Source: Cryptomeria japonica
Lineage: Eukaryota > Streptophyta > Pinopsida > Cupressales > Cupressaceae
Direction of reading: 5' to 3'
Length of the DNA stretch: 64,000 nt
Assembly (NCBI RefSeq): GCF_030272615.1
Contig: NC_081406.1
Coordinates: forward strand, 213,126,997 to 213,190,996
Numbering within the stretch: the stretch's first letter is position 1; every line of letters starts with the position of its first letter. Positions 36,620 through 50,449 of the stretch are shown in pieces. Made by a program: the position numbers and the translations under genes. The notes beneath the pieces were generated by a model. It saw only the letters and a list, made by a program, of their open reading frames with translations, did no database searches and was not told where the DNA came from.

Positions 36620-38735
36620 TAATATTTTCTAACCCACATTTTCTCATGTTTATCTCTAATCTCTTATACCTTCACTTTTCCCTTCTCATCTAATTTGTTC
36701 TTGTATACCAAAACACTGTTCTTGCTTCTGCAGTACTTTGCAATGTGACCAGTTTTGTTGCATGTAGGACAAACAACATTTTTCAGCATAGTTTTGAAGT
36801 TCATCTGATTTGGTCTTATCCTGCACTAATTAGAGATATGTCCAAACATTCCACAAGAATAACATCTCTTGTTCTTGAAGTTATTCATTACTACTCTACA
36901 CATGTATGACTTGTGACCAAAATTATTGCATATGAAACACTGACTGGTAAAAGTAAGAATATTATTCATGTTGTTCATTCTATTATTCATCCTACTTCTG
37001 CATTGATTCACCATATGACCAAACTTATTGCAAGTAAAGAATCTACCACTGAATTTATGAGCATTAGGTTGTCTTACCGGAGGATTCTTGCTCTTATTTT
37101 GATTAGGTTTAGGATTGCCTTGTCTAGATCTGGAGGATTCACCTTTCTCAAATCCAAGTCCTTGCATATCCTGTAATGCCCCGCTAGGAACCCTAAAGGA
37201 AAACAACCCAACTAGGCAACTAAAGAGTGAAGTAATTTTTTTTTTGTTAAAGACTAAGTGCACTAACTATAACCATTGCATGTTTATCAACATAGCGGAA
37301 GTCTATCATAAGTTTTCCTAAGGGTAACCAACGAAGATTAATCTCATAGATTATATTAACACCACAGTTAATCCATTCAATTAGATAAATTAAAAACTTA
37401 AGTTTAAAACTACACATACATCCAAAATAAAGATATAAAAGTATTCCAATGTATCCAATTTCCACAAACCATTTAAACATAAGGTCAAAACAATAACATT
37501 CATTTCATTGACATAATAATATTACAATATCCATAAATACATGGCTTCTAATAATACCACTGATTACAAAGATACAATATCAAGGTTACATAAGAGTCTG
37601 ATACAATGACCACAAGGTCTCAACTGAACAATGATCTTGAACAAGAGCTGGTACATAAACCACGAACCAAGAAACACCAGCGAAGCCTTTCCTCGCCTAA
37701 AGATACAATCCAGAACATCCAATGGGAAGTGGCACTACCACCCAACCATGTGATCCTGAAATGGAACCACTCCAGCATGCTAGGAGATAGTAGAAAACCC
37801 TCAAGCAAGCAAAGTAAGACAAGTACAAAAGGACTACAAGACTCTGCAACCGTCCATGTAACACAACTCACAAAACACTAGTGACTCTAAGAAGAGAGTG
37901 TCATCGCATAGCTTGATGGTTACCACGGTACAACCTCCATAGGTCCTAGCCCTCATACTTGGGTTTCTCCTGGTAACCTCTCCCGAGCCTCTGGTTCCAA
38001 CTAAGTCTCATGTGGACCCTACCAATCCTTTCATGAAGACAAGGTGGTAAGTTTGCCATTCCAGGCCTTCTCGTGACATTATGAGCCCTGTACAAGCACT
38101 CACTTATGCACGAGGTACATTTATCTTTATTAATATTTAATCTACCCACCCCCTAATCAATTATTAGGTTATCACTTTTTAACTAACTTTCAACGGGTTA
38201 TCCTGTCATCCACTTTGGGCACGACCCCCACTCGAAAGCCACTCTCTCTCCTAGGACACTAACATGAAATGTTTCTCTCTATGAGAACTCTATGGTGAAA
38301 TAGACAACCATAAACAATCCTGACAAGCACAGGTGAAGGATACACAAATACCAACCCAAGATTGACCATTTGGACAAAAACACACAATGGCTCATATCAA
38401 ATAGGTTATACAACAACACTTGGTCTAGGAGAAATGATAACATAAGACACAATGACAATTTAACCAAAATACCAATGGAATTTAAGCTTGACTAAAAACA
38501 CAATATACGCAAGATCCTATTACAGGCAATCTTTCCTTAAAAACAACCAAAAGCATAAATAACATGCAATTTACAAATTTTTAATACCAAAAACATCCAC
38601 CTTATCATTTGTCCAAAAAAAAAAATAAAGATAATTCTCCTAATGTATTTTCAACATTTTCATAGAAATTAACATTCCAAACTATAATTAAATAATATTT
38701 AAAATAATATAATAACTACCAAAAGAAAACATATC

Positions 38736-38844
<109 letters not shown>

Positions 38845-39014
38845 ACATATATGAATATACATATATTTATTTATATACATATATAATATAACACATAATA
38901 AATTTAATTTATCTAATCCCTGGGTACGAAACCCGAAACAGTGCACAGGGTTTAGAAATTAAAAAAAATAATAATAATTAAAACCACTTTTAAAATTGCA
39001 AATAGCCCCTATCC

Positions 39015-39194
39015 TGGTAGCCTAAGCTACCGCTGGTAGCTAGTACTACCGTTCGGTAGCACTGCTACCGTCGGTAGCTAGTACTACCGTCCGATAGCTA
39101 GTACTACCGTTCAGTAGCACTACTACCATAGGTAGCTGCTACCGTCGGTAGTACTATGTACTACCGCCGGTAGTGGATGCTACCGCAGGTAGTG
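39015..39194. repeat. GGTAGC/GCTACC palindromic array
   Basis: Over about 180 bp, GGTAGC, its complement GCTACC and variants (GGTAGT, ACTACC) alternate with CTAGTA and CCG spacers, for example GGTAGCTAGTACTACCG repeated several times. Many perfect short inverted repeats are possible, so a branched RNA or DNA fold is likely. The array is far more GC-rich than its surroundings. Confidence 0.85.
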
Positions 39195-39255
39195 TTTATT
39201 TATTTTTTATTTATTTATATTTTTTTTTTTTTTTAATTTTATAATTTTTTTTTTA

Positions 39256-39280
39256 TATATATATATATATATATATATTC
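39256..39280. repeat. Short (TA)n run after a T tract
   Basis: A T-rich tract followed by TA repeats, immediately 3' of the GGTAGC array. The same order is seen at the very start of the window. Confidence 0.8.
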
Positions 39281-40040
39281 AAACAAAACAATAAAAAATA
39301 ATACTCTTTCAATAATTTCATTTTAATAAAATTTTAACAGCAATAATAACAAATAAACAATATTTTTCCAATAATTCCATTTTCACAAAATTTCAATCCT
39401 TCTTCATATTATACTTTTTAAATTTAATTAACCCAAATAAATTTAATGTGTAATTAAATTTATTTTCTTAAGGTAATTAAAACCATTTCTCAGGTAAATA
39501 CCCTTTCTCACAAATCTTGCAAATTTCCATGCATCCTAAAATCCAACAAATTTTCTATAAAAATTTCTCTTAATTTTCTCAAAAATTACATACTTCCCAT
39601 AAATTAGAAATACACATCAGGCATGGATTTCAAAACAAAACTCGAATTCACTAGAAGAGGGTTTTGGATTCGATAATTATTTTACACACACATCAAGCAA
39701 AGACAAATAGAAATATTTTTAATAAAACACACAACTAAGAAATCATCCAACCTGGTATAGCTTTCCTGGAAGAAATCTGTAGAAGAGCCCTAATCCCTTC
39801 AATAACTTCCAATAAAATTTCTTCACCTAAATTCTTGACCTGTTCCTGTGTGTCCTTGTCTGTAACTAAAATAAAGACCTAACCCCTATTTAAACTAAAA
39901 TTCTAGGTTCAATAGCTTTTTCACAAAAAACCTAAATTTAGAATAATAGTAATTTTTATTTTATTCTCTAAATTTATCACATGCAATAATTAAAAAACAT
40001 TATTCTTTCTTTACTTTTCTCATGCAATTAATTAATTTTT

Positions 40041-40215
40041 TAAATAAAGAATTAAAACAATACTTTAATTCCAATTAATTAATTTTCTAAATAAAGAATT
40101 AAAACAATACTTTAATTCCAATTAATTCTTTTTCTAAATAAAGAATTAAAACAATACTTTAATTCCAATTAATTCTTTTTCTAAATAAAGAATTAAAACA
40201 ATACTTTAATTCCAT
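40041..40215. repeat. 47-bp tandem repeat, four copies
   Basis: Units start TAAATAAAGAATTAAAAC at 40041, 40088, 40135 and 40182, an exact 47-bp period with few differences. AT-rich and non-coding. Confidence 0.9.
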
Positions 40216-41579
40216 TTAATTATTTATTTATTCTTTTATTCTTTTATTTATTTAATTGTCTATTTATTTAAAATTCTAGGAAACAATAAATATAATTAAT
40301 CTAATTTATTTTTCTATTTAAATAAAAGTATATTTCTAATATCATGCAGCTTGCAACTTAATTTAATAATTTCTTTTAATTAACTAAATTTATAATCTCA
40401 ATGCATAAACAATACAATTATGAGATAATTCCATAAACTTAATTAATTAATTAATTAAATCCACTAAAACACACACAATAGAACAAACCTCAAGCAAATA
40501 CTCATAAAAAGATCAAATGACAAAATACAAAAACTGAAATAACTGACAGGACGACCAACTGATGACACTCATACGAGTGTAACTGAGTAAAAATAGGGTC
40601 AACTACTATCTCCTCCACTTCCATTGGAAAATATAAGGCACACTCAGACCTGTGAAGCCAGGTGGAGATGATACCCTGTACCTAACCAGTACTTGTACCT
40701 GTAATATCCTGCATCACCGAACCACACGCATATATATATACAATATAGAAAACACAACATACACATCGATGAAGGAGAATCACGACGTTCCCTGTCTCAC
40801 CAAAATGAGTGAAGGAAAATCATACCCTTGCATCCAATACACTCGCAAACACACAACATAAAATTCCACATTGCATAAAAAAAGTAAAATGTCAATACAT
40901 AGCAATAATCCATAAAATGCCATAAATCACAAGTACTAAAATATTGCAAATAAATTATGCATCTCATATCCAAATAAAGCATGAAATAATGTCATAAAAA
41001 TCTGAATAACACATCATGGTAATGTATCCACTGAAAGTAAACAATAATAAATATGAGTCTAATAAGTTCAAATGAGTAGGGGTACTACATATCCTTTCCA
41101 TGTCTTTGACTCTTCATCATCTCATCAAGCCTTGTTTATCTATCTTTGAATTTGTCTTTGTATTCATTAGTAGTAGAAATCTCATCCCTCAAGGTAGTAA
41201 TCTGTCTTTCAAGTTCTTGACCATTATTCCTTGATTGTGTCAACCCAAGCTTCAATTGATCATTCTCATAGGTAAGCCTGAAGCATTCATCGACTCTTTC
41301 CTTCAATGATTGTTCCAAATTCTCTCCATTCTTCTTTCAGTCCTTGATCTCCTTAGTCAACCTCATCATAATGGATTGCATCTCATTCTTCAAGGTAGCA
41401 TTCTCTCTCTCAATCTTGTTAACTTCATCATATTTACCCTAATATTCCATGATCTGATCTTCTTTCTCCTTCAGCTTGTCAACCAATTCTTTCCTCTTAT
41501 TTCTAGAAATGCTCGCTTCATCCTTCAAGTCATCAATGAAATAATCATCAACATTCAAGTTCTTCTTCAAGGTACAAAT

Positions 41580-41955
41580 TGTTGGCATTAGGTTGTCATT
41601 GATGTCAATTAGTATGGCATGGTCACTGGTGAGTAAGTAGTGGTGACTAGAATGGGTGAAGTAAGACATAATGATGTCAACTAATATATGTGTAAGCAAA
41701 CTATCTTACCGGTATACATGAAATGCATCATCTACCGATAAAGCAAGACCACCGGCAAGGCAAAGCAAGCAAGCAAAGAAGAACAAAAGGATGTGAACCG
41801 ATATACACAGAGAAGTTTATTGCTACCGATAAATGGACTTAGTAGATGGACCAACATGTTTGATGGAAGGCCAAGTTGATCCACCGAAAAAGAAGAGGTC
41901 AGCAGGTATGAAGGTCCACCGGTGAAGTTAGGTTATATCGGTAAGGTGAGTTGAA
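41580..41955 (+). repeat. Plus-strand copia LTR start, cut short
   Basis: TGTTGGCATTAGGTTGTCAT begins at 41580, directly after CAAAT. The sequence holds CCGGT-rich phrases and GTCATTGATG words typical of the copia LTR starts in this window. It is broken at 41956 by the next LTR. Its continuation was not identified. Confidence 0.55.
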
Positions 41956-42853
41956 TGTCATGCCCAAACTTTTGGGCAAAAACACAACAACAAAATTTTT
42001 TAAATGACACTAAAATTACTTGATGTTCTAAGTTCAAAAGGTGAGATAACTTAATTAGTTTTCACTAAAGGTTAACTCGTGTCATTAAGAATGGGTTCCT
42101 AAAGAGTGATAATTTATTTAATTTAATTAGGAGACTTAAGTCTTATCTCAAGCTCCTAAGCAATTTCAAAAAAAAAAAAAATAGATTTTAATTTACTTAA
42201 CAATTACAGTAATTACCATTACTTAAACTGAATTATTTAACCCTATAAAGTCATCACACTTTATTATTTAATTTCTTCACCCAAATCAATCTTCCATTTA
42301 ATTATATTAAGAGTTAATATTAATCCATTATAATACTTAAATAACTCCAAAATTCATTAAATTAATATTAAGACAATTCATTGTATTAATATTAATTAAA
42401 TAGGCAACTATTGAAACGTCTCCAACGTCATCAAATTGGCATAATAAATTGACTTAGAAAATAAATCTTCCTTTATTGACAATTAATCCCCTTAAAAGAT
42501 TTTAATAATCAAATACAATTAAATTACCCCCTTAGATTAAGATAATCATTTGCAATAGAAATATCCCCATAGGGATTAAATAAACATTATAATTAAAATA
42601 CTCATTAATGAGTGCTAAAGAAAATTATTTGAAAAAAGGGATTGATTGCGCTCTGCAACTAGGGCACGATCCTCGGTGGTGCCGCTAGTTGTAGGATGCT
42701 ACCGCATGCCCTCCCTGGCCTTGTTGGGAAGCCCTCAAAACATTTATTACTCTCCTACAATAAATGGAGTCAAATAAAGATGGCCCCAATAACCTATAAC
42801 AACCCATTCTTCCCTCTGCGAATGGTCGGGAGCATCAGAAAACCTTCAGCTAG

Positions 42854-44637
42854 GTGGTGGAGGGCAAGCGATTTTCATTCCCCGATGATGCAAAGTTTGA
42901 AGCTTCTCTCCACCATGAAGATGAAGCCAATCTCATAGGATCACAAGGTGAGGTCTACTCTTCTAAACGCATCACCATTAAACCTAACGACTCAATGCTC
43001 TCTGCCATTTCTTCTGAGATTTCTAGACTTAGGGATTCAACAATTGTTTTCGCTGCCTTTGATGTAAATAACTTACCATCTCATCAATATATGAATAAAT
43101 GGCTGCAAGATGTGTGGGTCAATAAACTAGGGTTTCACTTTTCGTTTTGTAGAATGATTCAAAAGGATTTGTTTCTAACTTTTTTTGACAATAAGGAAAG
43201 CCAAAGAAAAATTGTAAATAAGCAGTTTTGGTTGGTAGGGAATTCATCTTTTAGGGTTGTTCATTGGGACCAAGGCTTGTAATGATGAAATTCTTTCCCT
43301 TTCCTACCCAAAATGGATAACCATTAAGAATGTCTCGGCTTTCCACTAGTCCTGTGTTGATAAAATTGTGAAACCCTTGGGGAAAATTGTAAAAATCGAC
43401 TCTTCTCCCTCGGTACTCCCTCATCTCGATGCTAGAATTCTCATTGCTTTGAAACCAAGTATGGTATACCCTAAAGAGATTGTTATTCACCTTAACAATA
43501 AAACTTACTATTGTCCAATTGAGTATATGGGTGGAATAGACGCTTGCCATTTTTGTAAGGTTAGTGGCCATTTTAGAAGTAAATGTCCAATATTATCAAA
43601 TAAATCTTCAAAGTCTAAGACTTGGGCCTCCGGTCCCCCCTTGTAGCTAATGTTGCACCCTCTAAACCTACCCCCTCATCCCCCCCCCCCCCCGCTTGTC
43701 CCTTCCTCGCCCCCCACCCCACCTGCATCTTCTCCCTTCCCCTCTCCATTCCCCCACAACCTTCCCCCTTCCTCCTTGGCCCCCTCGATGGCTAACTCCA
43801 TCCTAGACTATAGAAATGCTATCAAGGAGGCCCTCGCCGCTGCTCAACCTCCCCCCTTTAACCCCTATGAAATGGTTGATACCCCTGCTCATCTCTCAAT
43901 CTTGAGGACCCTTAATTCCCAACAACTTATGATGGAAAAACTAAGAAAAGCAGCAAAAGATAGGAAAATTCTTGAGCAAAACCTCTTCAATCAGAAAATG
44001 GAAATTGAAGCCTCTCGGCGTCAGTTACCTGACCTTGAGGACATTGATAGGGGTGTTCCAGATATAGAAAACATCATTAACAGGGCCTTGGCCTAGGACC
44101 CTGAACTACCCACTTGCAAAGAACTCAATGGACTCAATATTGAGGAATTCACTACCCTGCAAGGGGAAATAGGAACACCTACGGTGGAGGAGGCACCAAC
44201 ATACCCTCTAGATGTTTCTAGTATTTTAAAGGCTTCTAGGGGAGACCCTGGTAGTGATGTCTCTTACTGCTAGCACCCCTATTATTGCCCTGAAGGTAGA
44301 GCCAACTGCCACTCAAGGTGTGGAATCAAGCATAGACCCCTTCACTCCTACGAACATCAATTTTGAACAAGGGCTAGCAGTTTCTAAAGATGGATTTACT
44401 ATGGTTAAATACAGGAAATCTAGGAGAAAGAGATCTCCTAAAAACAACAAGGATAGTGCTAACAGGAAGGAATCACTAGGTCCTAAACAAATCTTTGAGG
44501 AAAGGAAAATGAGAGGTAGACCCTCCTCTTCTATTGCATTTGATGCTAACAATATAGAAAACAAAGAGGATTGGCCCAAGTGTTTTGAGGGATTTAAATC
44601 TCAAGCTGACCCACCCCAAACAGGTGAATCATGCTGA
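42854..44637 (+). pseudogene. LINE ORF1 (DUF4283-like, CCHC)
   Basis: It is readable in three pieces: 42854-43282, 43368-44096 (a TAG at 43644) and 44254-44637. The first piece looks like the N-terminal DUF4283-type domain of plant L1 ORF1 (KLGFHFSF and a F-W-L-V-G-N segment). Near 43540 there is a knuckle, CHFCKVSGHFRSKC, then a Pro-rich stretch around a run of C. The last piece is basic (RKSRRKRSPK). It ends TGA at 44635-44637, overlapping the ORF2 ATG at 44631. The true N-terminus is unclear because a stop lies just before 42854. Its expected role is RNA binding in the LINE particle. Confidence 0.75.
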
Positions 44638-44770
44638 AAATAATCTCCTGGAACATCAGGGTCCTTGAGGCCCCTAATCGGAAGTACATCATAAAGAGAT
44701 TTCTTAATGCACATAAGAATATGGATTGCCTCCTCTTGCAGAAGCTAAAAGCTATGGGCTTCGATCTAGT

Positions 44771-45635
44771 GTTGGTAGACCCAAGTGAGGAAAGCTTCTA
44801 TCTTATTGGGCACAAGCCTTCGATCGCAGGCTGCTGGGTTGTGAGAAAAGAAAGAAGTACACTTACTTTCTGACTCTCCTTCCTTTCAATAAGAACTGCT
44901 GAAGCCTCTAAGCGGGAAATCCTTCTCTATTGCGATTTCGAGGACCAGAAGCCAAGGGTAAGCCCCCAAAAGTAGAGATGCAGAAGAATGACCCACCCAT
45001 CCCTTTCCGTTCTTATTTCCTGTAACTCTCACAACTGTCCAATCAATACCGGTTCCCGTCTTTGAATTAAATATTCTCTTCGCTATCTTCGGGAAACTCT
45101 TCAAACAATGCTTCTTTCCTTTCAATACTTCTTTCTATAAGCACCGGTTGAAGAGTTTCCCAAAGACAGGGAAGAGCATATTTAATTCAAAGATGGGAAC
45201 CGGTATTGATTGGACAGTTGTGAGAGTTACAAGAAATAAGAACGGAAAGGGATGGGAAGGAGAGATGTAAAGGGAGGCGATAGAGTACGAAGGATTCTCG
45301 ATTGAGACAAGGGAAGAGATTACCCCGCCCCAATAGAATAGCCCATAGAATTGTAGGGGGGGGTGGGCAACTATGCCACCTTATTGGAGCAAGCTGATTA
45401 ATTAGCCAACCCCATAGTCGTCTAGAATCTAGCTAATGACATCCCAATGAACCCCCTACTATTCTAAACCCTATAGTTCCCACCCACCCCCCCTACCATG
45501 GCAATAGGACGTATATAATCTACAAGTGAATAGTAGGGGTAGAATATAAATATTCTTTTTTGGGGGGGCCCATGCAATTACTGATAATAGATCGTAGAGT
45601 TTTCTCTTATTGTAGATTCAACCTTCTAGCACCTC
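44771..45635. other. Foreign segment inside the LINE endonuclease
   Basis: The expected endonuclease sequence stops after GFDL and resumes at FYTNHTKGKGG near 45635. The 865 bp between has no LINE homology I can see and a different base composition, with C and G runs. It contains a long inverted repeat at 44996-45256. The origin is unknown. The texture is somewhat like plant organellar DNA, which is only a guess. No clear target duplication was found. Confidence 0.6.
44996..45256. repeat. Inverted repeat, 109-bp arms, 43-bp loop
   Basis: The left arm (44996-45104) starts CCCATCCCTTTCCG and ends GGGAAACTCTTCAA. The right arm (45148-45256) is its reverse complement with only a few mismatches. 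The loop is 45105-45147. Transcription through it would give a long near-perfect hairpin. Confidence 0.9.
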
Positions 45636-48600
45636 TTTTTACACTAATCATACCAAAGGAAAAGGTGGCTCAGCCATACTCCTTAGTCCTAAATGGGCCA
45701 ACAAAGTGGTTAACTGCTCGGACAATCCCCCTCTGCTAGGGCTATATGGGTCTCTATTAAAATTGGGAACTAGAGGTTTGGAATCTACTCTATCTATTCC
45801 TCAAATGACTACAGAGAAAGGGGAGAACTATGGAACTAGCTAACAAGGCTAGAGGATATTCCTTGGATTATTGGGGGAGACTTCAATATGGTTGAATCTG
45901 CCAATGATAAAAAAGGGGGCAACAAATTTGAATGGAAGGGAATGGCAAGGCTTCAATGGGATATAATGATCAATAAACTGCATCTCTTTGACCCTATTGC
46001 TGGAAGAAAAGACAATTTGAGCACTATATGGTACACCTAGTGCAACTATCAACAACTGAATAAAAGGATCTACTGCAGACTGGACAGGTTCTACTTCAAT
46101 AAATCCCACTTTGAGATTGACAAAGGCCCTAATGGAGATCATCAACATGTCTCCCCATTTACCCTATCAGATCACCACCCAATAATAATGGGAATTGACC
46201 TCTTCCCAGCTGCCTCCCCCTCCTCCTCTAGATCTCCCTCATTCATCCTCAATACTAGACTCCTAGAAGATGAGGACCTTCGCTCTGCCCTGGCCCTTAT
46301 CAAATTGTTTAACAAAAAGAATATGAACCAGCTCTCTAGTACAAATGAATGGAATGAAAATATTAAAACTTGGACCATCCTTTGTTAAACAGTGGGTAAA
46401 AAGAAGGCCAAGGATGCCAGGAGGATAGAAATATTACTCCAAGAGGATCTATGTACTACGGAAATGAATCTTCAGAACTCCCCTAATGATGAAAACCTCA
46501 CTTGCACTCTGATGACAATCAAAGATCACCTTGGGAAGTTTCAGAACCAGAAAATTAAAGGGCTAAAAACCAGGTCCAAACTAAACTGGTTGGACTCGGG
46601 GGACAAGGGTTCCAAATTCTTCTTCCATATGCTCAAAGTTAAGGAGGCTAAAGAGAATATCAATGCTATATGGGACAACAATGCTCATATCATAGACTCC
46701 TAGGGGATCCTAAAATGCTTCTCCCACTATTATCAGAACCTTTTTACCTCAGATGAAGTAAATGGAGACCATAAACATGCTAGAGAGCTCATAAAGCAAT
46801 TGACCCCACCCAAACTTAATGATGAGGACTTTGAGTTTGTAGGGCTCCCTATCTCAAGAGAGGAAATTGCTATGGCTATCTCCTCTATGGGCAATGACAG
46901 ATCCCCTGGACTAGATAGATTCCCAGTGGAGTTTTATAAGAAAAACATTGAATGGATTGTAGGCGACCTTCATGACCTATATCTGAAGGCTATTTTCAAA
47001 GGAACCCTAGGCAAAGAGATCAACCAAGGGCTTATCAAGATCATCCCTAAGGAGGGAGACAAGACCTTGATTAAGAACTGGAGGCATATCATGCTACTAA
47101 ATGTATCCTATAAAATACTGGTGAAAGTAGTAGCAAACAGGTTAATCAGAATACTGCCAAAAATAATTAGCCCTACCCAAACAAGCTTTGTTAAAGGCAG
47201 GTTTATCCTTGAGAAATTGGTGACCTACTAGGAGTCACTGGAATGGGCAAAGGTCACTGGTCAAAATGGGGATATGCTATTAATTTACTTTGAGAAGACA
47301 TACGACATGATAGAATGGGGATTCATAATTCATATGCTAGCTAGACTGGGCTTTCTGGAGTCCTTCTGCAAGATTGTTCAGAAACTACTTAGTGATGCCA
47401 ATGCAATTGTGGATGTAAACAGATTAAAATTTGACAACATCACTCTCTTCAGATCAATTAGACGGGGGTGTCCTCTTGCCTTGGCCCTATTTGTCCTGGC
47501 TACGAATGCTATGCACTATATACTAAAGGACTTCAACCTATCCCCTAAGGTCAAAGGAATTTCACTCCCTAACAAAGAAGAAATCATTAATATCTAGTTT
47601 GCAGATGACACAACTATTCTATTATCCCTGGAGGAGGAAAAATTAACACATCTTCTTCACAACATTGAGATCTTCTGCAAAGCCTCAGGCAATAGAATTG
47701 CCCTTCATAAATCTACCTTACTAGGATGGACTGACTCCCCTCCTATCTGGCTATCTAAGTTTGATCTAAAGTGGGGAGGCCCAGATAGCATAATCAAATA
47801 CCTGGGAATCCCCTTCTCTATCTCCTCGAACTTGAAAGAAATGTGGGAATGGTTCAGAAATAAGGTTGACAAGAAGCTCACAAAATGGAACTGAAACTTC
47901 TTGTCCCTAGCAGGTCATTTTCAGGTCTGTCAGAAACTATTATCTTCATATAACATATACTTCTCCTCAGCCTGGTTATTCAACAATTACCAGTTCAACT
48001 ACATACAAAAATAAATCAGGAACTTCCTCTGGTCAGATGGGAAGGGCAAAAGGAAGCAACATGTTGTTAAATGGGATTGGTGTATCAGATCTAAGATGCA
48101 GGGAGGTATGGGCCTCAAAGACCTCAAACTTCAAGGAACTGCATTGGCTACCAAATGGATATGTAAAGCCCTTGATGGAAATGAACCTTGGAAAGTGCTT
48201 CTTAGAAACAATATTCAATGCTCCACCCCAAAAACAACAAAAAAGTGGAATAACCTACCCATTGGAGACTTGATTGCTGGGAACTTTGAGGTCTCCCCTA
48301 CGGGGTCAGAAGTCTTCAAGTTTATATGGAAGGCTTGGAACCATGTTAGACAATACATTAGAAATAAAGACATCCTAGATAAGAAGGGCTCTCTCAATCT
48401 GGGAAGGTCTATATGGTGGAATACTCTGCATAATGGGAAACAACTAGCATGTCTTCAAGGATGCTCTGCCCTCAAATGGCACAACTGGGGATTGATCACA
48501 TTTGAACACATTCTGGAAGATGGCATTTTGATCTCTTGGTGAACTCTTAGCTCTAAATTCAACCTTCCCCTCTCCCAGACTAGAACCTACAACATCCTTA

Positions 48601-50333
48601 AGTCTGCACTTGCTCCCTTTATTCCGTCTCCTAACCCCTCCTCCCCCTCCCCTCTAGCCTCCCTCTACTGGATAGATGGATCTCCCCTCTTGCTAACCAA
48701 GGCCAAAATGATTTACTCGGCCCTTTCTGACTCTATGGATATTCTTGACCACCTTAACAGCACCTAGAACCTATCCTGGGATTCAAAACAATGGCATACT
48801 AGACTCTTGAGATTCTGGTCTAACCCGACTGAACCAAAAAAGAAATTTTTTGCTTGGAGACTCCTGTTTCACAAACTACCACTTAAGGATAGCAATCGTG
48901 ACCCCCTACTATGCAAACTTTTTCGTATCCCTGAGTCTGTATACCACACTTTTTTTTATTGTCATTTTGCCAAATAAGTTTGGAATCTATTTGGTATCTC
49001 ACTTAATAACAACTGTTTTACTGTTGAAGAGATGATATTTGGTTATGTTAGAGGTGGCAAGAAATATGCTAATCTTTTCTGGTCTGCTATGTCCTTGGAA
49101 ATTTTGTGGATCATTTGGAAATTTAGGAATGATGATGTGTTTAATGGAAAGAGTAGGAACCTCACTGAGTCTCTTAGGAGACTCATCCGCTACCTTGTTT
49201 CTATGTAGGTCACAGTGGTACTAAGACTGGAGGAAGACAAATTTGATAGGTGGCTAAAGAATGTAACTACCTTAGTTTTCATGAGAGAGCTCTCACATGG
49301 CTTCACTTGGGATCGCATGGGAAGCAACAAACTCATTTTGAACAAGGGCTAATGAGATTCATGTAAGAGATGGAGGCATGGCAATAGAGATAAGACTTCA
49401 TTGAGCTGGAGCTGGAAGGACTACCCTCCCACCCCTTCAGAGATCAATTTTCCGAAGGAAATGTGCTAGTCTAGTGCGAGGGAGAGCTACGTTGGACTGC
49501 ATGGCTCCCCCCCATGGGCGACAACAATTATCCTGATTCCTCCTTTGTGTTTAGTTAGTTGTATACCCCATGATGCATTTTGATATGTCTATCATTTTGT
49601 TTAATTTTGTAACTCAGCTCCAATGTATCTGAACTTATATCATGACTAGTGATCTCACCTAATATAGCTCCTGCAATTTATGTTTTAACTCTTTAGCTAG
49701 CTACAAGGTGTCTAGGCAAGACTCTCAAATTTTGTAACTATTGTTTATATGATGCTTAATACAAAAAAATAATAAATAAATAATCGAATAAATTAAAAAC
49801 TCAAATAATAAATATTCAATTAAACATTAGACCATTAAATAATAATAATACTAATAATAATATAAAATCATCAATTAAATAATAAATCAAATATTAATGT
49901 CATCCATTAATTTAATTTAATACTAAATAAACTATATAAACTGATTAATTATTAATTAATAAATATTAAATCTCAATAATAAATTACCAATAATAATTAA
50001 ATATCTAAACTATACCATAAATTAATTTAATTTAACATTAATAAACTATACAAATCAAATATTAATTAATCATGTAATCAAATACTCACAACACCTTAAG
50101 GCTACTTGACATGGGGTTGAACATCACAACACAAGACTCTAATCATCGACTCAAGACACAATACTAACTGCCAAGGATGACAACTCAATTCTAGAGTGCG
50201 TAGAGGGAATTCATGTCATCTCCAACAACTTCCCATTGGGATAAAGACATGCTTAGACCTATGAGACCAAGTGGAGTCGATGTTTGGTACCTGCAATCCT
50301 ATAACCACCAATAACCACGAAGCAACATATACC

Positions 50334-50449
<116 letters not shown>

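Larger units (their letters stand above)
44631..49352 (+). pseudogene. LINE ORF2 (endonuclease and reverse transcriptase)
   Basis: ATG 44631 opens with KIISWNIR, the start of APE-type endonucleases. After LKAMGFDL the frame is broken by a foreign insert. The endonuclease resumes with GKGGSAIL (about 45660), GGDFN (about 45870) and SDHHP (about 46170). Reverse transcriptase follows in the same frame: an SPGLD motif (about 46910), the fingers and palm, and FADDT after a TAG at 47595. Then come the thumb and a zf-RVT-like C-terminus with FFAWRLL (about 48850) and a Cys/His patch, with a natural stop at 49350-49352. Internal stops include TAG 47229 and TGA 47892, mostly explained by C-to-T or G-to-A change. 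There is no visible RNase H domain. Its role would be target-primed reverse transcription, but this copy is dead. Confidence 0.85.
42700..49785 (+). mobile_element. L1-type LINE, decayed
   Basis: It consists of ORF1 with a CCHC knuckle, then ORF2 with endonuclease, reverse transcriptase and a C-terminal zinc-binding region, ending near an A-rich AATAAATAAATAA tail at 49765-49785. The 5' end is approximate: the upstream GC-rich stretch at 42640-42715 may still be LTR. No clear target duplication was found because both flanks are AT-rich. An unrelated segment sits in the endonuclease region at about 44771-45635. Confidence 0.8.

Noticed and set aside
44886-45125. 79-residue minus-strand ORF in the LINE insert
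   Set aside because: It covers one arm of the inverted repeat and has no recognisable domain. The open frame is likely chance.
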